From: Clostridia bacterium
GTDB taxonomy: Bacteria > Bacillota > Clostridia > Oscillospirales > Acutalibacteraceae
Length of the DNA stretch: 64,000 nt
Direction: 5' to 3'
Assembly (NCBI GenBank): GCA_017438845.1
Contig: JAFRUO010000020.1
Location: forward strand, 69,349-133,348
Shown in pieces: positions 9,901 through 16,948 of the stretch (its first letter is position 1; every line of letters begins with the position of its first letter). The position numbers and the translations under genes were made by a program. Under the pieces are notes generated by a model. It worked only from the letters and a program-made list of their open reading frames with translations. It was not told the DNA's origin and did not search any database.

Positions 9901-10342
9901 CGACGATGCGACGGTTAAAATAAACCGTGATGACGGTTTTATCTATAACCTTTCATGCGCTATGAAACTGCCGCACCTGCTCAGTCAGTTCTCAAATAAT
10001 CATGAGCAGATAAGGATTCTTGACAAAGACGGAAATGCGCTCGGCTTCTCCGATTATATAGCTACGGGCGCAACAGTGCGACTTTTTGATGAGAGCTACA
10101 ATACGGTTGTTCTCGATGAGCTGGCACTTGTCATTTACGGCGATGTTAACGGCGACAGCGCAGTTGATGCGTTTGATCTGTTCGAATGCGACAAGGCGCT
10201 GAACGGGCTTACAACCTTAAGCGGAGCGTATCACGAAGCGGCGGATGTAAACGGCGACGGTGTCTTTAATCTCAACGACTACGCACGTCTGAAAGCCGTG
10301 ACAGGCGGAACGGCAGAAATTGACCAGAGCATTGAACGGTAA
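6992..10342 (+). CDS. secreted LRR_5 / Listeria-Bacteroides repeat protein with dockerin-like end
   Basis: The start is taken at ATG 6992 (MKKALSILLAVIMIIS), giving 1116 residues with a clean signal peptide (about 1-24, ending LTAFA). GAAAGGG lies upstream at good spacing; an upstream GTG at 6974 would add six residues before the signal. Residues about 30-370 are LRR_5 repeats. The middle and C-terminal parts carry InlB-type (Listeria-Bacteroides, Flg_new) modules such as GYTFGKWKDAANNEY, GYAFTGWNTKANGSGTAY and GYIFLGWNTAADGSGTAY, each ending in YAQW or SAVW. The end has two dockerin-like calcium loops (DVNGDSAVDAFDLF, DVNGDGVFNLNDYA). A single dockerin pair differs from the four segments of gene 1. 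Likely a multi-domain surface or matrix adhesin. Confidence 0.88.
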   Translation: MKKALSILLAVIMIISVLPLTAFAESYADLESNGWYYRYYWSGYAELSYYNGDAVNVVVPDHIGAVPVTGFSDENIVRIRDGNVKSITFELQVSEIPKKFANGCTTLESVTLPNGITRISENAFNDCASLSSINLPSGLKYIDKNAFGNCASLTGLTFPSSLISIGDGAFFSCSSLKTVNFNNGLKAIGNGAFIGCYLLESVILPDSVIQIGNEAFRGCSSIENPVLPNSISAIPEGLFYGCYSLETVTIPESVQSIQYEAFMDCRSLDNVTLPSNLRLLYDNAFRNCRSLQSIYIPGSVSNIGAYAFYSCSALKSVTIGYGVKTIGESYIENSTNGHVFEGCKDETSITVPSSVITVYKNSIGPADYCYLDGEKRFLDRIDFENRYERNVFHYRVPVSFSTEHGTAPATVYPYNGSQITLPSLTAQGYTFGKWKDAANNEYNAGSSFTVPDNPVTLSAVWTAKTNIITFYTSKGVTPAFQIVPSGNKVIEPAGQIVFGEYIEGWYKNSDFSGEKYDFSETVLDEFALYAKWVTAPSVTVNITGGGAGNQVVFRDRVYSSVIFATVTQQTATVSVPADAVMEITAASGYSYSGSIQSEIPMSGGAQYLRITDIINGQSSYVFDYGSHSTVNISFSSTPTVSVNITADGNLDASTLWTLKDGYDNSYASGSSVNVPTGGMASEDDMLTLKLNVPDGYGCDGTIINGGSTIKIIDGTTRYSFIPAGDVTLNLHFYSRQNYTTLYFRNTNNSDYFTQKYLKTQASFTFPENTFSNSHGIFNNWNTSSDGSTGDYYIPNETTSLPSEDTTYYAIWDDAYYMSFNKNSGTGSMSRLYCLTADPVLTVPECGYVRNGYAFTGWNTKANGSGTAYAPYTDVTLSADMTLYAQWTRSYTVNLHSNFGNDETVRQEIPRGDSENILANPYTREGYIFLGWNTAADGSGTAYADGETITPTDSLILYAQWRSAETYIGLYDDATVKINRDDGFIYNLSCAMKLPHLLSQFSNNHEQIRILDKDGNALGFSDYIATGATVRLFDESYNTVVLDELALVIYGDVNGDSAVDAFDLFECDKALNGLTTLSGAYHEAADVNGDGVFNLNDYARLKAVTGGTAEIDQSIER

Positions 10343-10352
10343 AATAATATAA

Positions 10353-10390
10353 ACCCCGAAGCAAATTAACGCTTCGGGGTTAATTTTGCC
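10353..10390 (+). terminator. intrinsic terminator after LRR gene 2
   Basis: CCCCGAAGC (10353-10361) pairs with GCTTCGGGG (10371-10379), followed by TTAATTTT. Confidence 0.85.
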
Positions 10391-10418
10391 TTGTGAAATT
10401 GTTATCGGCGGCTTGTAC

Positions 10419-10565
10419 TTACACCGCCAAGCCGACCTCTGTCAGATAACTGTCTGCTTTCTCTACGCTTATGGATTGGAAGTTAAATCCTCCTTTCTCG
10501 GCTCGTGCGGATGTTAACTCTGTTTGCAGTCTTTGTCAACGGTTTATGGAAAGTATTTCGGGAAG
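10419..10565 (-). pseudogene. internally deleted tyrosine integrase remnant 1
   Basis: On the minus strand this keeps only the last about 22 codons of the integrase (ending VGLAV-stop, at 10419), fused directly to the ribosome site and promoter region found upstream of the intact integrase at 37463-38626. The promoter (ATGTTA...TGTCAA, 10511-10539) and the 3' end are preserved, while about 1.1 kb of coding sequence is missing between GGAAGTT and AATCCTCC. It is an internal deletion derivative, not a random fragment. Confidence 0.8.
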
Positions 10566-10575
10566 CTTATTTCCG

Positions 10576-10604
10576 TTGACACACATATATTTGTACAGTA
10601 TAAT
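10576..10604 (+). promoter_or_regulatory. promoter of LRR surface gene 3, TTGACA-17-TATAAT
   Basis: -35 10576-10581, -10 10599-10604. The leader to the start at 10714 is about 100 bases, longer than for the other surface genes, with AGGAGG just before the ATG. Confidence 0.85.
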
Positions 10605-10713
10605 AAGAATGGTTAATTATTTATTATTCATAATATACTCTTAGCGCATATTCCCGGCACATTCCCTATGATTCAGCACATACCTAAAAGTTGAAATATC
10701 AGGAGGAATTACT

Positions 10714-13092
10714 ATGAAAAAGGCGTTATCAATTCTTCTGTCGCTGATACTCGTATTAGCGGCATTGCCGTTTTCGGCGGTAGAAAGCTCGGCGGTTGAC
10801 TACCACACAAGTCAGGACGGCGAATGGATGTACTACCTTAACGAGAATAACGAGGCGATAATCTATTCGGGCAGTACAAGTTCAAGCGCATATCTCGGCT
10901 CGGATACGGATATTACCGTTCCGTCAACCCTTGACGGCTACAATGTCGTATCTATCGGTCAGTACACCTTCAAGGGAAATACAACGCTTGAAAGCATTGT
11001 TATTCCGAATACTGTTAACACTATCTCAAATAATGTGTTTCAGGACTGTACTAATCTCGCAAGCGTGACATTAGGTAATTCCGTCGGAATAATAGGTCCA
11101 TATGCTTTTTGCAACTGTACGGCTCTTGAAAGTATAACTATACCTTCAACCGTAACGAACATTGGCGCCTACGCATTTGCAAATATGACGGCATTAAAGA
11201 GCATAACGATACCGGGAAGTGTGACAACAGTCGGAGACTGTATGTTTGAAGGCTGTACGGTTCTTGAAGAAGCGACCGTTGGAAACGGCGTGCCGAGGCT
11301 GAGCAGCTATATGTTCCACAACTGCTATGAGCTTGCAAGTATCTCAATTCCCGACAGCGTTACCGCTGTTGATTACGAGTGCTTCTGGAACTGCCGCTCA
11401 CTTGACAATGTTGTTTTGGGCAATTCTGTTCAGACTGTTGGCCGTTGGGCTTTTGAAGGTTGCTCAAATCTTGAAAGTCTGTATTTTCCGGCAACCCTGA
11501 CATCAATAGCAGGAAGCGCTTTCAACGGATGCAGTTCGCTTAATGCAATTCATATAACCGATCTTGCGGCATGGTGCTGTGTCAATTTTGATTCATATCC
11601 GTTGGATACTGCACACAACCTTTATCTGAACGGAACGCTTGTAACTGATCTTGTAATCCCGGACGGCGTTACAGAAATTAAAAAAGGTGCTTTTTCGGGC
11701 TGTACACCCCTGACAAGTCTGACAATGTCCGATACCGTTCAGACAATAGGAAATGATACATTCAGGAACTGCTCTGCTCTCGAAAGTGTGTATGTTTCCG
11801 AAAATCTTGCTTCGGTAGGTAGTAACGCATTTGAAAACGACAGCGCACTTAACGGGGTTTATGTAACAGATCTTGAAGCATGGTGCAATATTGCATTTTC
11901 GGAAGAGGATTCAAACCCGTTATATAAAGCGCATAATCTTTATGTAAATAATGTACTTTCAAAAGTAACAGTACCGAACACTGTTACAGAAGTAAAACAG
12001 TTCGCTTTTGCCGGAATTGACAATGATGTTGTCTTTACAGACAATGTTACCGCCATTGGTAAGTATGCTTTTTACCAAAGCACAACAGACAGCGTTATTC
12101 TTAACAGCGGTCTTCTTACAATCGGAGAGGGCGTATTCAACGGCAATACCGGTCTTGTCGGCATTAAAATACCTGACACGGTTGCCTCAATTGGCGGCTA
12201 CGCATTTGCAAATATGACGGCATTAAAGAGCATAACGGTACCGGGAAGCGTGACAACAGTCGGAGACTGTATGTTTGAAGGCTGTACGGTTCTTGAAGAA
12301 GCGACCGTTGGAAACGGTGTGCCGAGGCTGAGCAGCTATATGTTCCACAACTGCTATGAGCTTGCAAGTATCTCAATTCCCGACAGCGTTACCGCTGTTG
12401 ATTATGAGTGCTTCTGGAACTGCCGCTCGCTTGACAATGTTGTTTTGGGCAATTCTGTTCAGACTGTTGGCAGTTGGGCTTTTGAAGGTTGCTCGGGATT
12501 AAGATATATTATAATCCCTGAATCCGTAACAAGCATTCAGGGTAACTCGTTCAACGGTTGCGCTGCACTTGCAAACATCATTTGTTACAAGGATTCTTAT
12601 GCGGCGACATATAACTCTTCAAAAAACACATATCTCGGCGATATGGATTCGGACGGCACGATTGACATTAACGATATCGGCGCAGTTATAAGCGCCTCCG
12701 TCGGCTTACTCCAAAATATGACCGAAGTTCAGCAAATCGTCGCTGACTATAACCTTGACGGTGCGATTGACGGTTTCGATGCGGCAGAGGTTGACAGGTA
12801 TGTTTATTCAATTAATACCGCAAAGGGTGATGTCAATCAGGACGGAAATACCGACCTTGCTGATTACGCTATGACAAAGGCGCATATCTCAGGTGTAGCA
12901 GTTGACAATAACACTCCCGCAAACCTGCTTGATAAGAGCTATCTTACTGCCGAATATGACAGCATAAAGGATAACTATCCCAACGGCACAATAATCACAC
13001 AGCAGTATTACTGCGCCGACTATGACGGCGACAAGGCGGTTGACGCCTTCGACTTGTTCTATCTTGACAAGAGAATCAATAATCTCATTTGA
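10714..13092 (+). CDS. secreted BspA-type LRR_5 protein with dockerin-like repeats (paralogue of gene 1)
   Basis: 792 residues with signal peptide (MKKALSILLSLILVLAALPF, about 1-27). LRR_5 repeats fill the middle; the C-terminal about 150 residues repeat the four dockerin-like loops of gene 1 (DMDSDGTIDINDIG, DYNLDGAIDGFDAAE, DVNQDGNTDLADYA, DYDGDKAVDAFDLF) at near-identical DNA level (12636-13091 against 6407-6861). Two 305-base copies (11161-11465 and 12190-12494) differ at only a handful of positions and lie exactly 343 codons apart, so recombination between them would delete an in-frame block. Probably a calcium-dependent, scaffold-docked surface protein. AGGAGG is placed six to seven bases before ATG. 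Confidence 0.9.
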   Translation: MKKALSILLSLILVLAALPFSAVESSAVDYHTSQDGEWMYYLNENNEAIIYSGSTSSSAYLGSDTDITVPSTLDGYNVVSIGQYTFKGNTTLESIVIPNTVNTISNNVFQDCTNLASVTLGNSVGIIGPYAFCNCTALESITIPSTVTNIGAYAFANMTALKSITIPGSVTTVGDCMFEGCTVLEEATVGNGVPRLSSYMFHNCYELASISIPDSVTAVDYECFWNCRSLDNVVLGNSVQTVGRWAFEGCSNLESLYFPATLTSIAGSAFNGCSSLNAIHITDLAAWCCVNFDSYPLDTAHNLYLNGTLVTDLVIPDGVTEIKKGAFSGCTPLTSLTMSDTVQTIGNDTFRNCSALESVYVSENLASVGSNAFENDSALNGVYVTDLEAWCNIAFSEEDSNPLYKAHNLYVNNVLSKVTVPNTVTEVKQFAFAGIDNDVVFTDNVTAIGKYAFYQSTTDSVILNSGLLTIGEGVFNGNTGLVGIKIPDTVASIGGYAFANMTALKSITVPGSVTTVGDCMFEGCTVLEEATVGNGVPRLSSYMFHNCYELASISIPDSVTAVDYECFWNCRSLDNVVLGNSVQTVGSWAFEGCSGLRYIIIPESVTSIQGNSFNGCAALANIICYKDSYAATYNSSKNTYLGDMDSDGTIDINDIGAVISASVGLLQNMTEVQQIVADYNLDGAIDGFDAAEVDRYVYSINTAKGDVNQDGNTDLADYAMTKAHISGVAVDNNTPANLLDKSYLTAEYDSIKDNYPNGTIITQQYYCADYDGDKAVDAFDLFYLDKRINNLI
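11161..12494 (+). repeat. pair of 305-bp in-frame direct repeats inside LRR gene 3
   Basis: Copies at 11161-11465 and 12190-12494, offset 1029 bases (343 codons). By eye they differ at about eight positions. They encode an identical run of LRR_5 repeats. Confidence 0.9.
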
Positions 13093-13110
13093 CAATTCAA
13101 TAATCATTGA

Positions 13111-13146
13111 CAGGCAGGGAGCGAGTTCACTCCCTGCCTGTTTTAT
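13111..13146 (+). terminator. intrinsic terminator after LRR gene 3
   Basis: CAGGCAGGGAG (13111-13121) pairs with CTCCCTGCCTG (13130-13140), followed by TTTTAT. Confidence 0.88.
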
Positions 13147-13149
13147 ACC

Positions 13150-13298
13150 GTATTCATACAAAATATAAAAAGCTAAGAGCATATCCGAACGGATATGCTC
13201 TTATTTGGTGCGAGAGTGGGGTATGCTTTCCCACTCTCGCTTACTGTTTGCGGCGGTTGTTAAGTTTTCGTTTGGTTGGCGGTTGAGCTTGGCGGTTT
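13150..13298 (+). repeat. dispersed repeat family R1, copy B (right part)
   Basis: Begins with a hairpin (AAGAGCATATCC and complement, about 13176-13203). It continues with GGTGCGAGAGTGGG, its inverted partner CCCACTCTCGC, and the GTTTGCGGCGGTTGTT tail. The hairpin segment is nearly identical to 43872-43912. The left part seen in copies A, C and D is absent here. Confidence 0.7.
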
Positions 13299-13348
13299 CA
13301 AAGCTCTTTTTCAGCATACACCAATCACTCTTATTAGTTAAAAAGACA

Positions 13349-13377
13349 TTTACTATAAGAAAAATATATAGTATAAT
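13349..13377 (+). promoter_or_regulatory. promoter of GLUG surface gene, TTTACT-17-TATAAT
   Basis: -35 13349-13354, -10 13372-13377, matching the promoters before 2863 and 6992. Confidence 0.75.
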
Positions 13378-13422
13378 TAAATACAGCACAGGTTCCCTAA
13401 TAAAGTGAAAGGGCTTGAGAAT

Positions 13423-16400
13423 ATGAAAAAGACTTTTTCAGTTATTATATCACTGGTGATGGTGTTCAGTATCATCGCTGCGATTCCGTTTACGGTAACT
13501 GCGACGGAGCTGACAGGTGACGGCAGTAAGGATAATCCGTATCTGATTTCCGACTATGCCGGGCTTAAAGCATTTGCCGAAAAGGTAAACATTGACAGTG
13601 AGACGGGTGCAAGTGCCATTCTTACGGCTGATATTACGGCTGAAGGCGCGGACTGGACGCCAATCGGCAATGGCTCAAAAAAATACACAGGCACCTTTGA
13701 CGGCGACGGGCATACGATTACAGGGCTTACAACTCCTGAGAATTACGGTGATTACGCAGGACTTTTCGGCTACGTCGGTGAGGGCGGTGTTATAAAGAAT
13801 GTCGGCCTTGAAGGCGGAAGTATAAACGGAAGCTATAATGTCGGCGGAATAGTCGGTAGCTGTTTAGGCACCGTGCAGAATTGTTATAACACAGGAACTG
13901 TTAATGGCAGTAACTTTGTCGGCGGAATAGTCGGATATTTTTTCAGCACAGGCGGAACTGCAGAAGTTATCAACTGTTATAACACAGGAGTAGTTACAGC
14001 AACCGACGATTCTGCTCAAGTCGGCGGAATAGTCGGAGAGAATTACGCTGCAAGCGGCGGAACTGCAGAAGTTACTAACTGTTATAACACAGGAACAGTT
14101 ACAGGAACGCACAAAAATGCTTGTGTCGGCGGAATAGTTGGATCTAATTACGTTCCAGGCGGAAAAACAAATGTTACCAACTGTTATAACACAGGGGCAG
14201 TTACAGGAACGGGCAGTAATGCTAATGTCGGCGGAATAGTCGGAGAGAATTACACTCCAAGAGGAACTGCAGAAGTTACTAACTGTTATAACACAGGGGC
14301 AGTTACAGCAACCGCCGATTCTGCTGGAGTCGGCGGAATAGTTGGATATAATTTCGCTCCAAGCGCAACTGCAAAGGTTGCAAACTGTTATTATGACAGA
14401 AACGTTGTAACTGTTCCCAGCGCTACGAGTGAAAACAACTGGAATGCAATCGGAAAAAGCACGGGCGATACAACAGTAATAAATGTAACAGGTCTTACTA
14501 CAGTACAGATGACCGGTATATACGCTTTAACAAATATGGAGTTTTCCGATTCCTTTGTTTGGTTTATGAAAGAGGACGTAGCTGATGATACCAACGGAAA
14601 GTATTACATGTTCTATCCGCACCTGAAGGGCTTTAACCATGACGGCAACGGCGCACAGCAGACGGGCGAAGAAATCTCTCCCGATAAATGGCCCGCAAAG
14701 ATTGAACTTTCGGTTATTTGGAGCGGTTCGGATTCATATACCTATAATGCAACCGAGCAAAAGCCCGTTGCTTCCTCCGTCTCCATAGGCGGTAACGAGC
14801 TGACCTCGGGCGCCGATTATACCGTAAATTACAAGGTGAAAAACGGCGACAGTTGGGACGGCTGCACCGAATGTATTAACGCAGGCGAGTACCGTGCGGT
14901 TATTACCTTCGGCGGCGTATATTCTGATATTGTAAAAAGCTTTACGATTAACAAGGCATCTCTTAAAATAACAGCAAAAAATCAGAAATATGAGTATAAC
15001 GGTTCTAACCAGGGCCCCGGAGATACGGTGTATGAAAACGCTCAGGAAATTGCAAATGTAATTACTGCAGAAGGACTTAAGGGCACGGACACAGTAACAC
15101 AAATTGAAATTGACGGACAAGGAAAAAATGCGGGTGACGATTATGATCTTACTCCGCAAAGCGCATTTATTAACGGTACAAATGCGGCGGACAGCAATTA
15201 TGATGTTACATACGTAAACGGCGTGCTCAAAATTAATCCTAAAGCTATTAACGTAACCGTAAACGGCAACAGCGATACAAAAACATATAACGGTTCTCAG
15301 CAGACCTTTAACGGCACATTCACCGCTACCTGCCCGTACACGGGATTTGACGCGTCAAAATTCACTTACACGGGCAGTACCTCGGTAAGCGGAAAGAACG
15401 CCGGCGAATACACTGTTTTGCCCGTTGAAGCAAACTGCGTATATGATGACGGAAACTATACTGTTAGCTGGACAATGGGAACGCCGATTAAGCTTAAGGT
15501 TAACCCTGCAAAAATAACGATTGCCGCTGACAATAAGGAAACCAACCACGGCGATGATCTTGATGAGCTTACTTACAAAATAACCGGCGACTATTACGGC
15601 GAAGATCTCGGGATTACTCTTTCGACAGACGCCGATAACAAGACGCCCGGAACGTATGATATTACGGTTTCATATACTCCGAACAGCAACTACAATATAA
15701 CTGTTCAGAACGGCAAATACGTTGTCGGCGATAACCCGCACACCTGGGGTGAAATCACTTACGAGTGGAACGGAACGGATTCCGTAACCGCAAGCCGTAC
15801 CTGTAATTACTGCGGAGAGGTTGAAACCGAAACGGTAAATCCGACTGCCGAGCAGACCAAGGACCCGACCTGCACGGATAAGGGTGAAAACACATATACG
15901 GCAACCTTTACGAACCCCGCTTTTGAAACACAGACAAAGACTGTTGAGGATGTTGAGGCGGCAGGTCATAAACTCACGCATTATCCGTACACTGCGCCCA
16001 CCTCAACCAAGGACGGCAATGTCGAATACTGGTATTGCGAAGAGTGCCATAAGTATTTCTCGGACGAAAACGGTGAAAACGAAATAACCGAAACCGTTAT
16101 CCCGCTTGTTCCCGAATACACATTTGATAAAGATAATCTTGAATGGACAAAGGACAGCGGCGAGGAACTTGAATTCACTGTCAACCGCAGCGCAGATGAT
16201 GACAAAACATTCGGACTCTTCCTCGGTATTGAGATAGACGGAAACGCCGTAAGCGAGGAAAACTACACTGCAACAAAGGGCAGCGTAAACATTAAGCTCA
16301 GCGCAGATTATCTCGAAACTCTTTCGGAAGGCGAGCATACGCTGAAGCTTCTCTTCACCGACGGCGAAGCTGAAACATCTTTCACGGTCAACGGTAAGGA

Positions 16401-16593
16401 AGAACCTGCCAAACCCGACGGAGAAAAGACGAATGAACCGACAACCGAGCCTGAAAAGAATGACTCAAAACCTGCCGGGTATGAACCTATACCCAAAACG
16501 GGCAACGCATTTAATTCGTCGATTTGTCTTGCAGTTTTCATAGGCTCCTGCCTTGCGGCAGTTTACGGCAGAAAAAGAAAAGAAGACGAATAA
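13423..16593 (+). CDS. GLUG/MBG-repeat surface protein with IPKTG sortase-type tail
   Basis: Start at ATG 13423 (MKKTFSVIISLVMVFSII), 1056 residues; an upstream GTG at 13405 would put six residues before the signal peptide. After cleavage near residue 30 comes a region with GLUG repeats (GGIVG, NCYNTG recurring about every 33 residues, residues about 115-330). Next are MBG-type beta domains with KTYNGSQQ and NYNITVQNGKY-like strands (about 430-780). A Cys-pair module (CNYCGEVE) and a repetitive linker lead to the end. The tail reads PIPKTGN, a hydrophobic stretch (ICLAVFIGSCLAAVYG) and KRKED: a sortase-type wall signal with I in place of the usual L. GLUG proteins are IgA-peptidase-associated or adhesin-like. 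The start context GGGCTTGAGAATATGAAAAA matches that of 6992. Confidence 0.88.
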   Translation: MKKTFSVIISLVMVFSIIAAIPFTVTATELTGDGSKDNPYLISDYAGLKAFAEKVNIDSETGASAILTADITAEGADWTPIGNGSKKYTGTFDGDGHTITGLTTPENYGDYAGLFGYVGEGGVIKNVGLEGGSINGSYNVGGIVGSCLGTVQNCYNTGTVNGSNFVGGIVGYFFSTGGTAEVINCYNTGVVTATDDSAQVGGIVGENYAASGGTAEVTNCYNTGTVTGTHKNACVGGIVGSNYVPGGKTNVTNCYNTGAVTGTGSNANVGGIVGENYTPRGTAEVTNCYNTGAVTATADSAGVGGIVGYNFAPSATAKVANCYYDRNVVTVPSATSENNWNAIGKSTGDTTVINVTGLTTVQMTGIYALTNMEFSDSFVWFMKEDVADDTNGKYYMFYPHLKGFNHDGNGAQQTGEEISPDKWPAKIELSVIWSGSDSYTYNATEQKPVASSVSIGGNELTSGADYTVNYKVKNGDSWDGCTECINAGEYRAVITFGGVYSDIVKSFTINKASLKITAKNQKYEYNGSNQGPGDTVYENAQEIANVITAEGLKGTDTVTQIEIDGQGKNAGDDYDLTPQSAFINGTNAADSNYDVTYVNGVLKINPKAINVTVNGNSDTKTYNGSQQTFNGTFTATCPYTGFDASKFTYTGSTSVSGKNAGEYTVLPVEANCVYDDGNYTVSWTMGTPIKLKVNPAKITIAADNKETNHGDDLDELTYKITGDYYGEDLGITLSTDADNKTPGTYDITVSYTPNSNYNITVQNGKYVVGDNPHTWGEITYEWNGTDSVTASRTCNYCGEVETETVNPTAEQTKDPTCTDKGENTYTATFTNPAFETQTKTVEDVEAAGHKLTHYPYTAPTSTKDGNVEYWYCEECHKYFSDENGENEITETVIPLVPEYTFDKDNLEWTKDSGEELEFTVNRSADDDKTFGLFLGIEIDGNAVSEENYTATKGSVNIKLSADYLETLSEGEHTLKLLFTDGEAETSFTVNGKEEPAKPDGEKTNEPTTEPEKNDSKPAGYEPIPKTGNAFNSSICLAVFIGSCLAAVYGRKRKEDE
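13840..14390 (+). repeat. tandem GLUG-coding DNA repeats
   Basis: About six units of roughly 100 bases, each carrying GTCGGCGGAATAGT and AACTGTTATAACACAGG, highly similar to each other within the surface gene. Recombination among them could change the number of repeats. Confidence 0.8.
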
Positions 16594-16612
16594 TTAAGTA
16601 AACAGCACTAAA

Positions 16613-16645
16613 CCCCGAATCTCACGATTCGGGGTTCTTCTTTTC
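16613..16645 (+). terminator. intrinsic terminator after GLUG surface gene
   Basis: CCCCGAAT (16613-16620) pairs with ATTCGGGG (16627-16634), followed by TTCTTCTTTT. Confidence 0.85.
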
Positions 16646-16659
16646 ATATATTCGTATTC

Positions 16660-16790
16660 TTACACCGCCAAGCCGACCTTTGTCAGATAACTGTCTGCTT
16701 TCTCTACGCTTATTGATTGGAAGTTGTCAAATACATCTGCGTAGGTGTCGAGCGTGACTTTGATGTCCGAGTGTCCCATATAGTTCAAAA
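16660..16790 (-). pseudogene. truncated tyrosine integrase remnant 2 (C-terminal end)
   Basis: On the minus strand this encodes the last about 40 residues of the integrase (MGHSDIKVTLDTYADVFDNF through VGLAV), including the catalytic tyrosine segment. Similarity to the intact copy at 37463-38626 ends upstream of MGHSD, where unrelated sequence begins. The longer open frame to 16872 is not integrase. It is a decayed copy at the end of the surface-protein cluster. Confidence 0.8.
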
Positions 16791-16799
16791 ACGCTTTTC

Positions 16800-16945
16800 C
16801 GTGATAGTGACAGTATAATTCATATACGCAAAATGCTCTCCCTGTCTTTTGAACAAGGAGAGCACCTCCCACCTCCAGGAGTCAGAGCAGAACCGACAGG
16901 TGTTGACGAAGCCTGTCGCTTCCGTTGTGGGTTAATAAAAAAGTT
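16800..16945. other. structured intergenic region, possible RNA element or purF terminator
   Basis: TGCTCTCC (about 16831) pairs with GGAGAGCA (about 16857), and GACAGG pairs with CCTGTC around 16897-16918. Outer AACC / GGGTT arms are followed by a run of six A residues in plus orientation (T on minus). The first hairpin could be a terminator for the purF operon, which ends at 16949. The dense pairing in 16860-16935 exceeds what a terminator needs, so a small structured RNA is possible. No credible protein frame is present. Confidence 0.35.
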
Positions 16946-16948
16946 TAA

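Noticed and set aside
13405-13422. Earlier GTG starts of the surface genes (13405 and 6974)
   Set aside because: They put six residues before the signal peptide; the ATG after GAAAGGGCTTGAGAAT fits the ribosome spacing better.
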